A stretch of 43,208 bases of DNA from positions 1 to 43,208 of the IMG/VR virus record IMGVR_UViG_3300042402_002860; one strand, 5' to 3'. Each line of letters begins with the position of its first letter. The stretch's first letter is position 1. Shown one piece after another: positions 21,040 through 29,856 of the stretch. The notes under the pieces are model-generated. The model worked only from the letters and a program-made list of their open reading frames with translations, was not told where the DNA came from and made no database searches. The position numbers were made by a program, and so were the translations under genes. The stretch comes from a virus.

Positions 21040-21650
21040 CTGACTATGGAAATTTGTCTGCAATCTGGATAAACAACCTCGCGTGGCGGCTGGCTAGTGT
21101 ATTGATTCAACAACTCCAGTCCACGTTCAGCTTCTTCGATTGTGGGGCGGTAGTGATAGCCCACACGGAATTCTCGTTGTTCAATCCAAGGTCGGATGGT
21201 CAAATCTCTACCATCATATCGCATGCGCAATAATGCTTGGTATGCTTGTTCATCATCCAACAATATAGCACCACCACGCCCAATGCTCAAAGGTTTGTCA
21301 TGTCCAAAACTCAAGCACTGCATCATTCCCGACCGGTACATGTTCTTTTCCAAACGTCTAGCACTGTCCCAGATGCGTGTAAATTCAAATTTGTACTCTC
21401 CGATCCACTGTTGTCTATGCGGCAGTGAATCTGGATAGTAATTGTAACGGATACCCAACTTGTGCATGGTCATTGGTATACTAAGATAGGTATAAGGAGT
21501 AAAACTACATTCCTTGACCTGATCGTAGCGCAAACACAGCTCAATAGCGTGTGTGCAACAATCGGTCATGATGGCACGTGGTGCGCCAGTAAACTCAGCC
21601 AATGCAGTTTCGAATGCTAGTATCTTATCGAACATACCATGCCCAGGCAT
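21036..21650 (-). CDS. short DegT/DnrJ/EryC1-like aminotransferase, 204 aa
   Basis: EFTGAPRAIMTDCCTHAIELCL resembles the DegT N-terminus (G..a.a...GT.Al.l); TRIWDSARRLEK corresponds to D-A-A; and CLSFGHDKPLSIGRGGAIL holds the SF..K...GRGG PLP-lysine motif. Full family members are about 370 aa, so middle and C-terminal parts are much reduced. It overlaps galE by 26 bases. It may act on a nucleotide-sugar or be a reduced relative. Confidence 0.65.
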   Translation of the reverse strand: MPGHGMFDKILAFETALAEFTGAPRAIMTDCCTHAIELCLRYDQVKECSFTPYTYLSIPMTMHKLGIRYNYYPDSLPHRQQWIGEYKFEFTRIWDSARRLEKNMYRSGMMQCLSFGHDKPLSIGRGGAILLDDEQAYQALLRMRYDGRDLTIRPWIEQREFRVGYHYRPTIEEAERGLELLNQYTSQPPREVVYPDCRQISIVS

Positions 21651-22575
21651 GCTGTATCATGTCGTCCAAGGTGTAGTGTCGCCACTCTCCCGCAACCATG
21701 CCAAACTTGGCAGCACTGGCTGTGAGCATGTCGGGATCGCCTGGTCTGGCTTCCCCCAGCACCACTTTTACTTTTTTGCCAGTAATGCGTTCAGCAGCGG
21801 CAATGATTTCTTGATTGCTGGTTCCGTTGTTGGATCCCAAGTTGTACACACCTGCGGGAACATCATGATAAATTGCTAGGCTGTGTGCTCGGGCAATGTC
21901 TTCCACATGCACATAATCGCGAACGCAAGTTTTATCAGGAGTCGGGAAGTTTACGCCATTCAAAACGAATTCACCATCATCTCTTGTGGCTTCCAGCACT
22001 CTAGCAATAATGTGCGTTCCTTTTGGTGCCGGTCCATGTCGTCCTTGGGGGTCGGCACCACAGGCATTGAAATAACGAAACGCTACGTAGTTTAATTGAT
22101 ATGCACGATGATATGATTCCAACATCATTTCCGTTATAAACTTGCTTTCACCATAAGGACTGATGGGCTCTTTTGGGTCAACTTCTTGGCAGGGAGTCAT
22201 AATAGGTGTACCATAAGTGGCTGCACTGCTACTAAAGATGAACTTGATTCTGGGCATGGCCTTGCGCACTATTTCCAATAGTTGGAATGTTTTGATTACG
22301 TTATTATCGTAATATTCAGCAGGATCCATTATGCTGGGCCCGACCAAGCTGGTGCCTGCGCAATGAACAATAGCATCAGGATGTTCTTGTACAATAGTGC
22401 TGAGTGCATGTGTGCTGGCAAAATCTTCTTGTATAAATCTATCGCATACACCTTTGAGATGTGGGGGCAAGGGACGACGATCAATGCCGACCACACGTTT
22501 GCCTGCGTCTTTCAACAGCAGTGCAGTTTGGCCGCCAATGTAACCTGACACTCCTGTGACAACTACTGTGCTCAT
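21625..22575 (-). CDS. galE: UDP-glucose 4-epimerase-like NAD-dependent epimerase, 316 aa
   Basis: VVVTGVSGYIGGQTALLLKDAGKRVVGIDR is the Rossmann NAD site; SSAATYG and SPYGESKFITEMM give the Ser-Tyr-x3-Lys catalytic set; VRDYVHVEDIARAH and NLGSNNGTSNQEI are typical of GalE. It supplies UDP-galactose or a related sugar for the glycosyltransferases nearby. Confidence 0.9.
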   Translation of the reverse strand: MSTVVVTGVSGYIGGQTALLLKDAGKRVVGIDRRPLPPHLKGVCDRFIQEDFASTHALSTIVQEHPDAIVHCAGTSLVGPSIMDPAEYYDNNVIKTFQLLEIVRKAMPRIKFIFSSSAATYGTPIMTPCQEVDPKEPISPYGESKFITEMMLESYHRAYQLNYVAFRYFNACGADPQGRHGPAPKGTHIIARVLEATRDDGEFVLNGVNFPTPDKTCVRDYVHVEDIARAHSLAIYHDVPAGVYNLGSNNGTSNQEIIAAAERITGKKVKVVLGEARPGDPDMLTASAAKFGMVAGEWRHYTLDDMIQHAWAWYVR

Positions 22576-22775
22576 TCAACTTCCTTAAACAAAGGCATAC
22601 TTTCACTCAGCATTCTAACAAACTCTAGGTTAGTTGGAAATGTGTCCAATGTATCTTTGTGATTTGTGATATTAATTTTCATGTTTTCTAACGGGCCCGA
22701 CCCTGATTCTAAGCCATAGAAAAACATAGTAGTAGCACCATGCTCTATTTGATTTTTAAAATGTTCGTTAATCAT
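22572..22775 (-). CDS. hypothetical protein, 67 aa
   Basis: Begins MINEHFKNQIEHGATTMFFYGLESGSGP. Four-base overlaps with galE and the glycosyltransferase show it is part of that operon. Family unknown. Confidence 0.6.
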   Translation of the reverse strand: MINEHFKNQIEHGATTMFFYGLESGSGPLENMKINITNHKDTLDTFPTNLEFVRMLSESMPLFKEVE

Positions 22776-23974
22776 TGTTCAATCTTTCTTACATGATACT
22801 TGGCTTCAGCAGTGTGGTCACGATATCGTGCGCCTGCTCTATTCCATTGCTCACCCCCACCAGTAACAATATCAACAATGCGATCCACAGTGGCATTGTT
22901 CCAATCGCTAATAAGTCCCATGTTGTGATGTGTGTCTCGCAACAAGTTTTGCATTTTATGGTAAGCATCGTCTATGCTCCAAGGTATGTAGAGACGATTG
23001 GGGTCATTGGCAAAAGTTTCAGGGAAACTGCGATAAGCAGGATACAGAACATTACAGCCCAATGTATCGGCTTCACTGACTGTATTGCTGACCCAATCTT
23101 GTAGCGCACAATTAAACAGAACACGAGTATTGTTAAGATGCGCATAGTATTCGTTCTTGCTGATGTTGTCGTAGATTTTGAGTTTGCCGGCTGCTTCCAT
23201 CTCTCTAGCACGGGTCACATACTCTGCGTTGTTGCTACGCAATGGACCACCAGAATAGATGCAAAACTCCACACCCACTGGACCTTGATCATGGAACATA
23301 TCAATCAAGTCCATGAAGAAGCCTGGTTGTTTCTCTTGGTCAAATCTTGCGGCAAAGCCCACACAACGAGGACGATCTTCAAATGGCCGGATGTTATCAA
23401 CGCCGCCAATGCGTTCCAGCACTTCCGCCTTGCCAAACGCCAATCCTGAGATGTTGTAGATTGGAGCAGTCCAACCGGCAATGCGCATGTGTGCAACCAT
23501 TTCTTCGTTTGTGGCCAGCACGCCTGTGACAAAGTGATTGACCATCTTCTCATATGTGCTCATCCAACCAGCCATGCCCCACACATGCACAAAGTCATCG
23601 GGGTCAATGGCCTGTGCTAGACAGCGCACATAAATGCGGGGACGCTGTTCTGCAGGAATCTGGTCCATGATATATGGCAGACTCTCAATGCCAGGTTGGA
23701 ACATGTCTTCAAAATAGATCACATCTTCCGCAGTGACTTCTCCATTCTTCATCAGTTGAACCAAGTTCATCATTTGACTCATGGAGAAATAACTGCGTCC
23801 GTGTGCATCCAGTACTTGCCCAACTGAAATGCTCTGTGTGTTGTCAATAGTGGTGCCGGGCACGTAGACCACATCAAGTCCACGGCGTTCAAACACACGC
23901 CGATTCCACTCAGTTAGTTGTAGAGTGTATCTTGCTTCATACGACTCCAGCCCCATGTAGTACAGTTTTCTCAT
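22772..23974 (-). CDS. GT-B-like glycosyltransferase, 400 aa
   Basis: FAARFDQEKQPGFFMDLIDMF is the typical start of the second Rossmann domain in family-4-like enzymes; VSNTVSEADTLGCNVLYPAYRSFPE contains the E-x-x-x-x-G sugar-nucleotide motif. The N-terminal domain is divergent. Phages use such enzymes on DNA bases or glycans. With modified bases predicted here, DNA is a possible target. Overlaps the 74-aa gene by four bases. Confidence 0.75.
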   Translation of the reverse strand: MRKLYYMGLESYEARYTLQLTEWNRRVFERRGLDVVYVPGTTIDNTQSISVGQVLDAHGRSYFSMSQMMNLVQLMKNGEVTAEDVIYFEDMFQPGIESLPYIMDQIPAEQRPRIYVRCLAQAIDPDDFVHVWGMAGWMSTYEKMVNHFVTGVLATNEEMVAHMRIAGWTAPIYNISGLAFGKAEVLERIGGVDNIRPFEDRPRCVGFAARFDQEKQPGFFMDLIDMFHDQGPVGVEFCIYSGGPLRSNNAEYVTRAREMEAAGKLKIYDNISKNEYYAHLNNTRVLFNCALQDWVSNTVSEADTLGCNVLYPAYRSFPETFANDPNRLYIPWSIDDAYHKMQNLLRDTHHNMGLISDWNNATVDRIVDIVTGGGEQWNRAGARYRDHTAEAKYHVRKIEQ

Positions 23975-24195
23975 GTGCGGTATCCTGCAAAGCGACGAGT
24001 GTCCTCATCCCACATGTTCTTGGCATACTTGCCAGCATGCCACTTGCTGAACTGCTGCCAGGCATAGGTTTTGAAGTTGTATAGATCCGCTTCGTTGTAG
24101 CGGTATCCATAGTCCTGACAGAACTCTTGGAATACTTCCAAGTCTTCAAAGATCTCTGTGACTTTGGGGTTGGGTTTAAATGTAGGTCTTGCCAT
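23971..24195 (-). CDS. hypothetical protein (MARPTFKP type), 74 aa
   Basis: Begins MARPTFKPNPKVTEIF and looks helical and aromatic (FCQDYGYRYNEADLYNF). AAGGAG seven bases before the ATG at 24195 decides the start over an upstream ATG. Resembles a small protein common in T4-like phages; unknown role. Confidence 0.7.
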   Translation of the reverse strand: MARPTFKPNPKVTEIFEDLEVFQEFCQDYGYRYNEADLYNFKTYAWQQFSKWHAGKYAKNMWDEDTRRFAGYRT

Positions 24196-24205
24196 GGTGT
24201 TCTCC

Positions 24206-24640
24206 TTAGATGACAATGTTGTTGAGAGGTCTAGTGATTTCGTATTTGATCAGTGCGCCATTTTCGCCGTCCTCGGAGACTTCGATCCACACTGCTCGGT
24301 TGGGATAGCGTGACGCTATTTGTATATATAGGTCGTCTGCCATCATCTCGCAACTTTTGTGGTCAAGACTTAGAACGGCACCTTGACCATGATACAGCGA
24401 CTCGCACCAGCGTTTGAATTGGATGAATTCAAGGTCCCGGTCATTGTGGAACACATCAATCCACACCCGGAAATGAAACATGTGACGATGAGGATAACCA
24501 AGAAATTGTACATCAGCTAAGTTGGGGTCTGTCAAGGCAGCAGGGTATTTATGGATACCTTCTTTTTGCCAAGTGATCCAAATTTGTCGCTGTGCTTTTT
24601 CCATCACACGGCCTGTTACTTCACGTTGTTCTTGATTCAT
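24206..24640 (-). CDS. conserved-looking phage protein, 144 aa
   Basis: FLGYPHRHMFHFRVWIDVFHNDRDLEF is a strongly conserved-looking block with His and acidic residues that could bind metal, followed by a helix and SCEMMADDLYIQIASRYPNR. The pattern resembles the T-fold proteins related to QueD (H..H plus E), so a remote PTPS-like fold is possible but not shown. Overlaps the upstream gene by four bases. Confidence 0.65.
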   Translation of the reverse strand: MNQEQREVTGRVMEKAQRQIWITWQKEGIHKYPAALTDPNLADVQFLGYPHRHMFHFRVWIDVFHNDRDLEFIQFKRWCESLYHGQGAVLSLDHKSCEMMADDLYIQIASRYPNRAVWIEVSEDGENGALIKYEITRPLNNIVI

Positions 24641-24945
24641 AATGATTTCAATCCTTCAAATGTAACAATCTTGCCCAAGGATGCACCAAGGTCCTCATCA
24701 GGGGTCACAATGTGCAGTTCGCAGTAGTGTTGGTCCTTGCGTTCATCATATCGATTGATTTCTACCAACACACCACCGTTGGCACGATACACAACAAAGT
24801 TCATTCTGTGCCGGCTACTGCCAATGCTGGGTCGATCTTCACTTATAGAAATGCCAGTTTGTAATTTATCTATTGATGATATTGTTTCATTGCGATTTCT
24901 AATGTGCTTGGCACGCCGTAATATCCAGTTGTCTAACCATTTCAT
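24637..24945 (-). CDS. hypothetical protein, 102 aa
   Basis: Begins MKWLDNWILRRAKHI. An amphipathic N-terminal helix is followed by strands (MNFVVYRANGGVLVEINRYDER). ATGA-type overlaps with both neighbours. Not recognised. Confidence 0.65.
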   Translation of the reverse strand: MKWLDNWILRRAKHIRNRNETISSIDKLQTGISISEDRPSIGSSRHRMNFVVYRANGGVLVEINRYDERKDQHYCELHIVTPDEDLGASLGKIVTFEGLKSL

Positions 24946-25439
24946 AGTGGTTGATCTTCCTTGTAGTCATCCCAACTAGTAAAAGTCTCACGGCTCATTA
25001 GGCTGTGTAGACTATGGCACCAGACGCCGGGATTGGTAGCGTCAAAGTCCTTGTCATCTATTTTTAACATTGTATTATAATTCCACAGTTTTGTATACGG
25101 TACACTTACTCGAATCTGTGGGATAAAGTTACGATAGTCACATAAGGAGCCATCATTAAATTCTTCCACAGCCGAAATGGGAATGTCTAGTGTACACAAA
25201 TAGCCCAGGGCCAAAAAGTGTGAGACCATGCGTTCCCACTGTGCCCATTCTTCAGCCCTCTGCGGATCAAAACTGTGATTGGCCCCAAAGAATATGTGCT
25301 CACAACCTTGTATATTGGCTGCAATATCAGCAATGGGTTGTAGTCCTACCACAAACAGTGTTCGCCGACCAAATGCTGGTGTGCGTTCTACTTCGGTTCC
25401 TGTAAAGAAATTGACGTCGTCATGTCCTGCTCTATTCAT
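24942..25439 (-). CDS. hypothetical protein, 165 aa
   Basis: Begins MNRAGHDDVNFFTGTEVERTPAF. TLFVVGLQP then EHIFFGANHSFDP looks like an alpha/beta (Rossmann or TIM-like) fold; CTLDIPISAVEEFN and an aromatic C-terminus follow. Conserved-looking and next to the modification genes, but function unknown. Confidence 0.65.
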   Translation of the reverse strand: MNRAGHDDVNFFTGTEVERTPAFGRRTLFVVGLQPIADIAANIQGCEHIFFGANHSFDPQRAEEWAQWERMVSHFLALGYLCTLDIPISAVEEFNDGSLCDYRNFIPQIRVSVPYTKLWNYNTMLKIDDKDFDATNPGVWCHSLHSLMSRETFTSWDDYKEDQPL

Positions 25440-26191
25440 AATTGCACTTTCTCTAGATTATTGTGTATTTTACTATAAACATGCTTGGCAATCAACCTGT
25501 GTCCTTCTGGACTGGGATGATCTGGATGCAACCCATCTGGACCATCAATATATTGTTCGGTTATAAATGTTGTCCAGGGAGTAAAATCCAAGTGCCATTG
25601 TTGAAATTGATTTCTAAAAAATTTAAATGATTCAGTGTAGTAGTTGATGCAATAATCAGTTTTGTCAGCAACTTTGCTTTTGACCCAATTGTCAATTTCA
25701 GTGTCTGTACCTAGACACCACTGGTTCATTTTCAAAATATCTTTTTGCCACGCATTAAAAAATATCACCGGGCAACCAATAATTATATCACAAAATACTT
25801 TTATTTGATGAATGATATTGTAGTACTGATAAGAATACTCTAACACATCAAAAGAGTTGGCTATCCACCATTTTTTTATAGATTCATCCACAACACCAGA
25901 TCGATCATTTATTATAGTTCCTGATGATATATTCCAAATACTATTCAATGGTGCTGGCAAATGCCATCGACTAAGATCACTAAGCGCAATGATCACCAAT
26001 GCTGGGGCAACGCCGCGATAGTGTAATCTTTGTAGATTATCTAGCATTCGACTGTTGCTACTGCAACCAGCACTCTCATTCAATACTTCTGTGCCAGTCA
26101 ATTTAGACAACACATTGGGCCACGAATAGTCTATTGGTTGATCCTTGTGCCATTGATTCTGTGACCAAGAGTCACCATTTACATATATCAT
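25436..26191 (-). CDS. SGNH/GDSL-type hydrolase, 251 aa
   Basis: YVNGDSWSQNQW is block I; NESAGCSSNSRM resembles block II; VIIALSDLSRWH block III; GLHPDHPSPEGHRLIAKHV contains the D-x-H block V. The gene is rather AT-rich. It ends and starts within four bases of its neighbours. Confidence 0.78.
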   Translation of the reverse strand: MIYVNGDSWSQNQWHKDQPIDYSWPNVLSKLTGTEVLNESAGCSSNSRMLDNLQRLHYRGVAPALVIIALSDLSRWHLPAPLNSIWNISSGTIINDRSGVVDESIKKWWIANSFDVLEYSYQYYNIIHQIKVFCDIIIGCPVIFFNAWQKDILKMNQWCLGTDTEIDNWVKSKVADKTDYCINYYTESFKFFRNQFQQWHLDFTPWTTFITEQYIDGPDGLHPDHPSPEGHRLIAKHVYSKIHNNLEKVQL

Positions 26192-27658
26192 TTAATCAAA
26201 CAGTACGTTGAACTGTGTACGTGCGTTTTTGGCCTTTTTGCCTTTGTGACCACGTGTGCCCACAATCTCCATCCAATAGCGATCATAATGTTCAATAATG
26301 GCTTCTGACTCTGCACGGGTAGGGGCAGCAAATATAGCCTCTACAATGTCTGCAAACTTGGCATGGTCACCGTTTTCATACCACATCATGTAAGGCCATG
26401 TACCAGCATCAAAGTCACGATTAGCACGTTGCACTGCTTCAATGTGCGTCCAAACATTGTGACCCATCAACAGTGCATAACTGAAACTGTCCCATGATGT
26501 TTTGCCTTCCTTACCATTTTTATTTAGATCGCCGGGTTTGTAGATGCAAATATCTTTCAATGTCAACATTTGGCTTATGGGAGATTCATCAAAACAAGGC
26601 ACCCAACCTTCTGACACAGCAGCCTGTCCATAAGGTCGTGTGTCTGTGCTGTACTTTTTGTCGTCCACAATGGGACTCATTCTGTAACTCCACTTTTGAT
26701 TGTGTGTGGTGTCAATTTGATAGTACACCTGACCATTGGCTGTGGCGAGGAATGGGCTGGCACAATCAAAGGAGATAGTAAATTCGGGGTTAACGTATTT
26801 TCTAACTGCTCTTTGAATCACGGTGAGTAGCACAGCCCATTCCAACTTTGATGTGCCCAAGAAGTGCATCCAGTCATGCACACCTGGTTGCAACAATCCA
26901 TCATATTTGAGTGCGATCAATCGTTTGAGAATCAAATGCACATCACACATGTTCTGACCACCCATGGCCCAACCATCAAAGTGTGTGTCTGGGTATTTTT
27001 GTGGATCACAATACTCTTTCATGAGTTGGTACCATGACTCTGCTGATGTGTGATTGTCACCTTGCAACACATTCAAGAATCGAGCACCACCATTGGCTTT
27101 GCCCCGGCGATGCTTCATGAAGTATTCGTTGTTGAATTTGGTGGCAGCAACTGCTTCTTCCAAGGTCTTGATACCACAAGCATTGCCGGCGTTTTTGTCA
27201 TGTATGACCCATGTGGGAATGTCAAGAATCATGCCATAGTCAGCAAGATTATCCAACCATTTCAGCACAGAACTACGTTTCTTTTCAGCTTTGGGACAAC
27301 CCGAGTTGGCTTTCCAATCACCTTCCCACAAGCCCTTGGCAATCTGAAATCCCCCTGAGTCACCCAACAAAAATGTGCCAGGTTCACGACTGCGAACCAT
27401 GTCCTCAGACCAGTCTTGTTTGGTCAAGTCCAAGTTAGCATGTCCTGCTGAATACAAACTCCACCGGTATGGAAACAATGCTTTTTGACTGTCAAGCCAA
27501 TTCAGTTGTTCCATGTCAGTGAGACCTGCGGGAAAACGTGCAGGATCCACATACTGTTCGTTGCGTTGTCTGCCCACAAACGTGGCATAGAAACCTGATA
27601 TAGCCGGCAAGAACACGGCGTAATCAAGTTGTTTAGCGGTCAAATTATCTTGGGTCAT
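26192..27658 (-). CDS. dpdA: DpdA-type DNA-guanine transglycosylase (TGT-like), 488 aa
   Basis: Exchanges guanine in DNA for a 7-deazaguanine base, by homology to queuine tRNA transglycosylase. FLLGDSGGFQIAKG (about 96-109) holds the TGT-like DSGGFQ active site; FLNVLQGDNH and GWAMGGQN are further substrate-pocket blocks; ISFDCASPFLAT supplies the likely nucleophile aspartate. No C-x-C-x2-C-x-H zinc site is seen. FLPAISGFYATFVGR at the start fits phage DpdA. Together with folE, queD and queE this gives a deazaguanine route. Its first 37 bases occur again at 28720-28756. Confidence 0.85.
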   Translation of the reverse strand: MTQDNLTAKQLDYAVFLPAISGFYATFVGRQRNEQYVDPARFPAGLTDMEQLNWLDSQKALFPYRWSLYSAGHANLDLTKQDWSEDMVRSREPGTFLLGDSGGFQIAKGLWEGDWKANSGCPKAEKKRSSVLKWLDNLADYGMILDIPTWVIHDKNAGNACGIKTLEEAVAATKFNNEYFMKHRRGKANGGARFLNVLQGDNHTSAESWYQLMKEYCDPQKYPDTHFDGWAMGGQNMCDVHLILKRLIALKYDGLLQPGVHDWMHFLGTSKLEWAVLLTVIQRAVRKYVNPEFTISFDCASPFLATANGQVYYQIDTTHNQKWSYRMSPIVDDKKYSTDTRPYGQAAVSEGWVPCFDESPISQMLTLKDICIYKPGDLNKNGKEGKTSWDSFSYALLMGHNVWTHIEAVQRANRDFDAGTWPYMMWYENGDHAKFADIVEAIFAAPTRAESEAIIEHYDRYWMEIVGTRGHKGKKAKNARTQFNVLFD

Positions 27659-28725
27659 TTAAATTTGTTAAAATAAGGACTTATATTCAAATTTGTATTT
27701 TGATTATAAGTGTTACGAATAATTGTTAAAAATTCCAAATGCTCGGGATGAGTTGGGTTGGCAATGTCATGATCAAGATACGTCCCGTTAGCAATGGTAT
27801 ATGCGTCTGGATTTTTTACAGGTTGAGAATTCCAAGTTCCCCAATCAAAGAGTGGTTGTAAACTTCCAATAAAATTCAACCGACGGCATAACTCATCAAA
27901 CGCAGCAATATCTTTAAAATTTGTTTTTTGCACAATAAACATTAGTTTAACTTGGGTTGAACCTCGATTTTCTGACATCCATTCAAGATTTTCTAACAAT
28001 ATCTTCCACTTGCCCGGTCTTCTCACTTGTTCGTAAACATTAGCAGACCCAGCATCAACACTTATTGCAATAGACTTCATGTGTGATCGTATTGGTGAAT
28101 TTGGGATTATTTTTTTTATCAAAAGTCCGTTGGTACTAATGCTAAATGATTGTCTAGGTGTGGGATGATAGTTTAGTAAAAGATGTCTAGTAATATGGCT
28201 AGCCAGTGCATCCCCACTGACACCAAGTGCTATTTCTACTGGGTGTTCAAATTCTTCTAATAACCGCATGATATGATTCATGTTTGTTATTTTATTTTCA
28301 AATTCTGGTCCAGAATCTAGCATGTGCAATTCTCTTCGGCAACTAGGGCATGCAAGATTGCAACTGTCATCGATACCAATGGCAATATTATATTTTACTT
28401 GTTGGTTACTTTGGTGTACAATCCCGCAATGTGTTACTGCACACCATGTAAATTTATTTTCCGTAACATCACTTTGAATCATTTTAGCGATAGGAGAATT
28501 CCAAATATCAGATAACTTATTAAAGTCTGAAATTTTACCTACCGGGATTGGTAACCACGCAGAGCAACTGCACACAAAACAATCTAAGTTGTTATCAATG
28601 CTTAGATGAGTAAACGGAACTTTACAAGTATTTGTGATTGGATGCTCATAAGTACGGCCACGTTGGATTGACTTTAAAGTAAATTTTAATCCAGGAGTTA
28701 ATATTACTTTCTGAAAATCAATCAT
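27655..28725 (-). CDS. radical SAM/SPASM-domain protein, 356 aa
   Basis: CNLACPSCRREL is the C-x3-C-x2-C cluster motif, placed unusually late (about 122-129) behind an N-terminal cysteine-rich region (NLDCFVCSCSAW, WCAVTHCGIV). GVSGDALA and ISTNGLLI are SAM-binding parts, SVDAGSANVYEQVR the conserved D-G/A strand. Auxiliary clusters seem to lie at the N-terminus instead of the C-terminus. AT-rich compared with dpdA. Its ATG lies inside the duplicated dpdA start, so it was probably inserted here. Confidence 0.75.
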   Translation of the reverse strand: MIDFQKVILTPGLKFTLKSIQRGRTYEHPITNTCKVPFTHLSIDNNLDCFVCSCSAWLPIPVGKISDFNKLSDIWNSPIAKMIQSDVTENKFTWCAVTHCGIVHQSNQQVKYNIAIGIDDSCNLACPSCRRELHMLDSGPEFENKITNMNHIMRLLEEFEHPVEIALGVSGDALASHITRHLLLNYHPTPRQSFSISTNGLLIKKIIPNSPIRSHMKSIAISVDAGSANVYEQVRRPGKWKILLENLEWMSENRGSTQVKLMFIVQKTNFKDIAAFDELCRRLNFIGSLQPLFDWGTWNSQPVKNPDAYTIANGTYLDHDIANPTHPEHLEFLTIIRNTYNQNTNLNISPYFNKFK

Positions 28726-28756
28726 TTTGTTTAGCGGTTAAATTATCTTGTGTCAT
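28720..28756 (-). repeat. imperfect second copy of the dpdA 5' end
   Basis: The sequence encodes MTQDNLTAKQ then ND and a stop, as against MTQDNLTAKQLD at the true dpdA start (27622-27658). Only four or five of 37 positions differ. The radical SAM gene begins inside it (ATG at 28725). This marks a duplication around the radical SAM gene. Confidence 0.8.
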
Positions 28757-28760
28757 TAAA

Positions 28761-29070
28761 TTATTTTCTATAGGCATAACGATATTTTTCTGGACTAAGT
28801 TGGTAACCCGCCTCAACTAACAAAGGAATAGCAGTAGCGCATTTCCCATATATTTTACCTCGATTGTCAAGTGAGTCATCCTAGAATATTTTTAGTGTTA
28901 TCGCTTATGTCAATGGAATAAAAAGGCAAATTGCGTTTTTTTGCCCAACGGTGTAGATACTCAGTGCTGCCGTCGATTGTCCCGCTTCCAATCTCAACCA
29001 CAATATCCGTTTCTGGATTGCAATTGAGATTTAGAAATCTTTCTTCTAACAAATAGTAAGGACTACCCAT
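28761..29070 (-). pseudogene. decayed SAM-binding-like gene, two frames
   Basis: The first part (from ATG 29070: MGSPYYLLEERFLNL, VVEIGSGTIDGSTEYL, FYSIDIS) resembles a Rossmann methyltransferase start and stops at a TGA near 28870. In another frame, DDSLDNRGKIYG...AIPLLVEAGYQLSPEKY continues to TAA 28761-28763 and looks like the C-terminus of the same kind of protein. The middle of a normal domain is missing. Frameshift plus internal deletion is the simplest reading. Confidence 0.6.
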
Positions 29071-29082
29071 TGACAAGTTGTA

Positions 29083-29805
29083 TCACTTGCTTTGCGCTGG
29101 TAAGATATAGTTGTAAACAGCTACACCACTATCCACTGTGATCTTGGCAGCACCGTCATCTGAGATGCGAATTGTTTTGTCCCCAGTCAATGCCATGATG
29201 TTGATAAACTGGGTAACTGGCCACGACCAAGAACGTTTGAGTTGACCATTTACGCCTGAGTGAAACACAAAGTTGCCAGCGTGTGTTGAATGGTCACCAA
29301 AGAAAAACTTCAAGTCGCCGTTTTCAGTACGTGCTTGGAAGTTAGGTTCTTCTGCATTAGCCTGTGCTTGCATACGTAATTTTTGGATAGCAGCCACAGT
29401 GGGTTCAAATTCAATGTGCCATGCGACACCTTTAAACTTGGGTGTTTTGAGTTTGTCGTTGACAATTTCACTGGCCATAAAACGATAGTTGTTGCGGAAG
29501 TCGCCGGTGGCGTTTTCAAAGTCAACACCATCTGGTGCACCAGTGGCTTTTTTGGTCAAACTAAGTTTGGCATTTTCCTTGTACTCTGGCAAGTTCAACA
29601 AAATTTTCAATTTGTTCAAGTTGGGCATGCCAAATGTACCCATGAAATCTGGATGTGGGTTTTTGAATTCACCTTCCAACACCACACTCAAGTCTTCTGC
29701 CACTCCTACAATGGCTGTGCTTTTGTCGTCGCCGGTGATTTTGATCAAGTCAATGCAGCCAAGATCATGTGTGTGTTCTACCAAGTCTTTAAGATAATCT
29801 CTCAT
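29083..29805 (-). CDS. 45: DNA polymerase sliding clamp (gp45-like), 240 aa
   Basis: Ring-forming processivity factor for the phage polymerase, and in T4 also an activator of late transcription. MRDYLKDLVEHTHDLGCIDLIKI, LNLPEY, and DKTIRISDDGAAKITVDSGVAVYNYILPAQ fit the gp45 family from T4-like phages; length is as usual (228 aa in T4). AGGAG lies before the ATG, and CTAAATA about 45 bases upstream is a possible late promoter. In T4 regA, 62 and 44 lie between 43 and 45; here one methyltransferase-like gene does. Confidence 0.8.
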   Translation of the reverse strand: MRDYLKDLVEHTHDLGCIDLIKITGDDKSTAIVGVAEDLSVVLEGEFKNPHPDFMGTFGMPNLNKLKILLNLPEYKENAKLSLTKKATGAPDGVDFENATGDFRNNYRFMASEIVNDKLKTPKFKGVAWHIEFEPTVAAIQKLRMQAQANAEEPNFQARTENGDLKFFFGDHSTHAGNFVFHSGVNGQLKRSWSWPVTQFINIMALTGDKTIRISDDGAAKITVDSGVAVYNYILPAQSK

Positions 29806-29856
29806 TATAAAATGCTCCTATGGTTATATTATGTACGAAATATTTAGATTGTGCAA

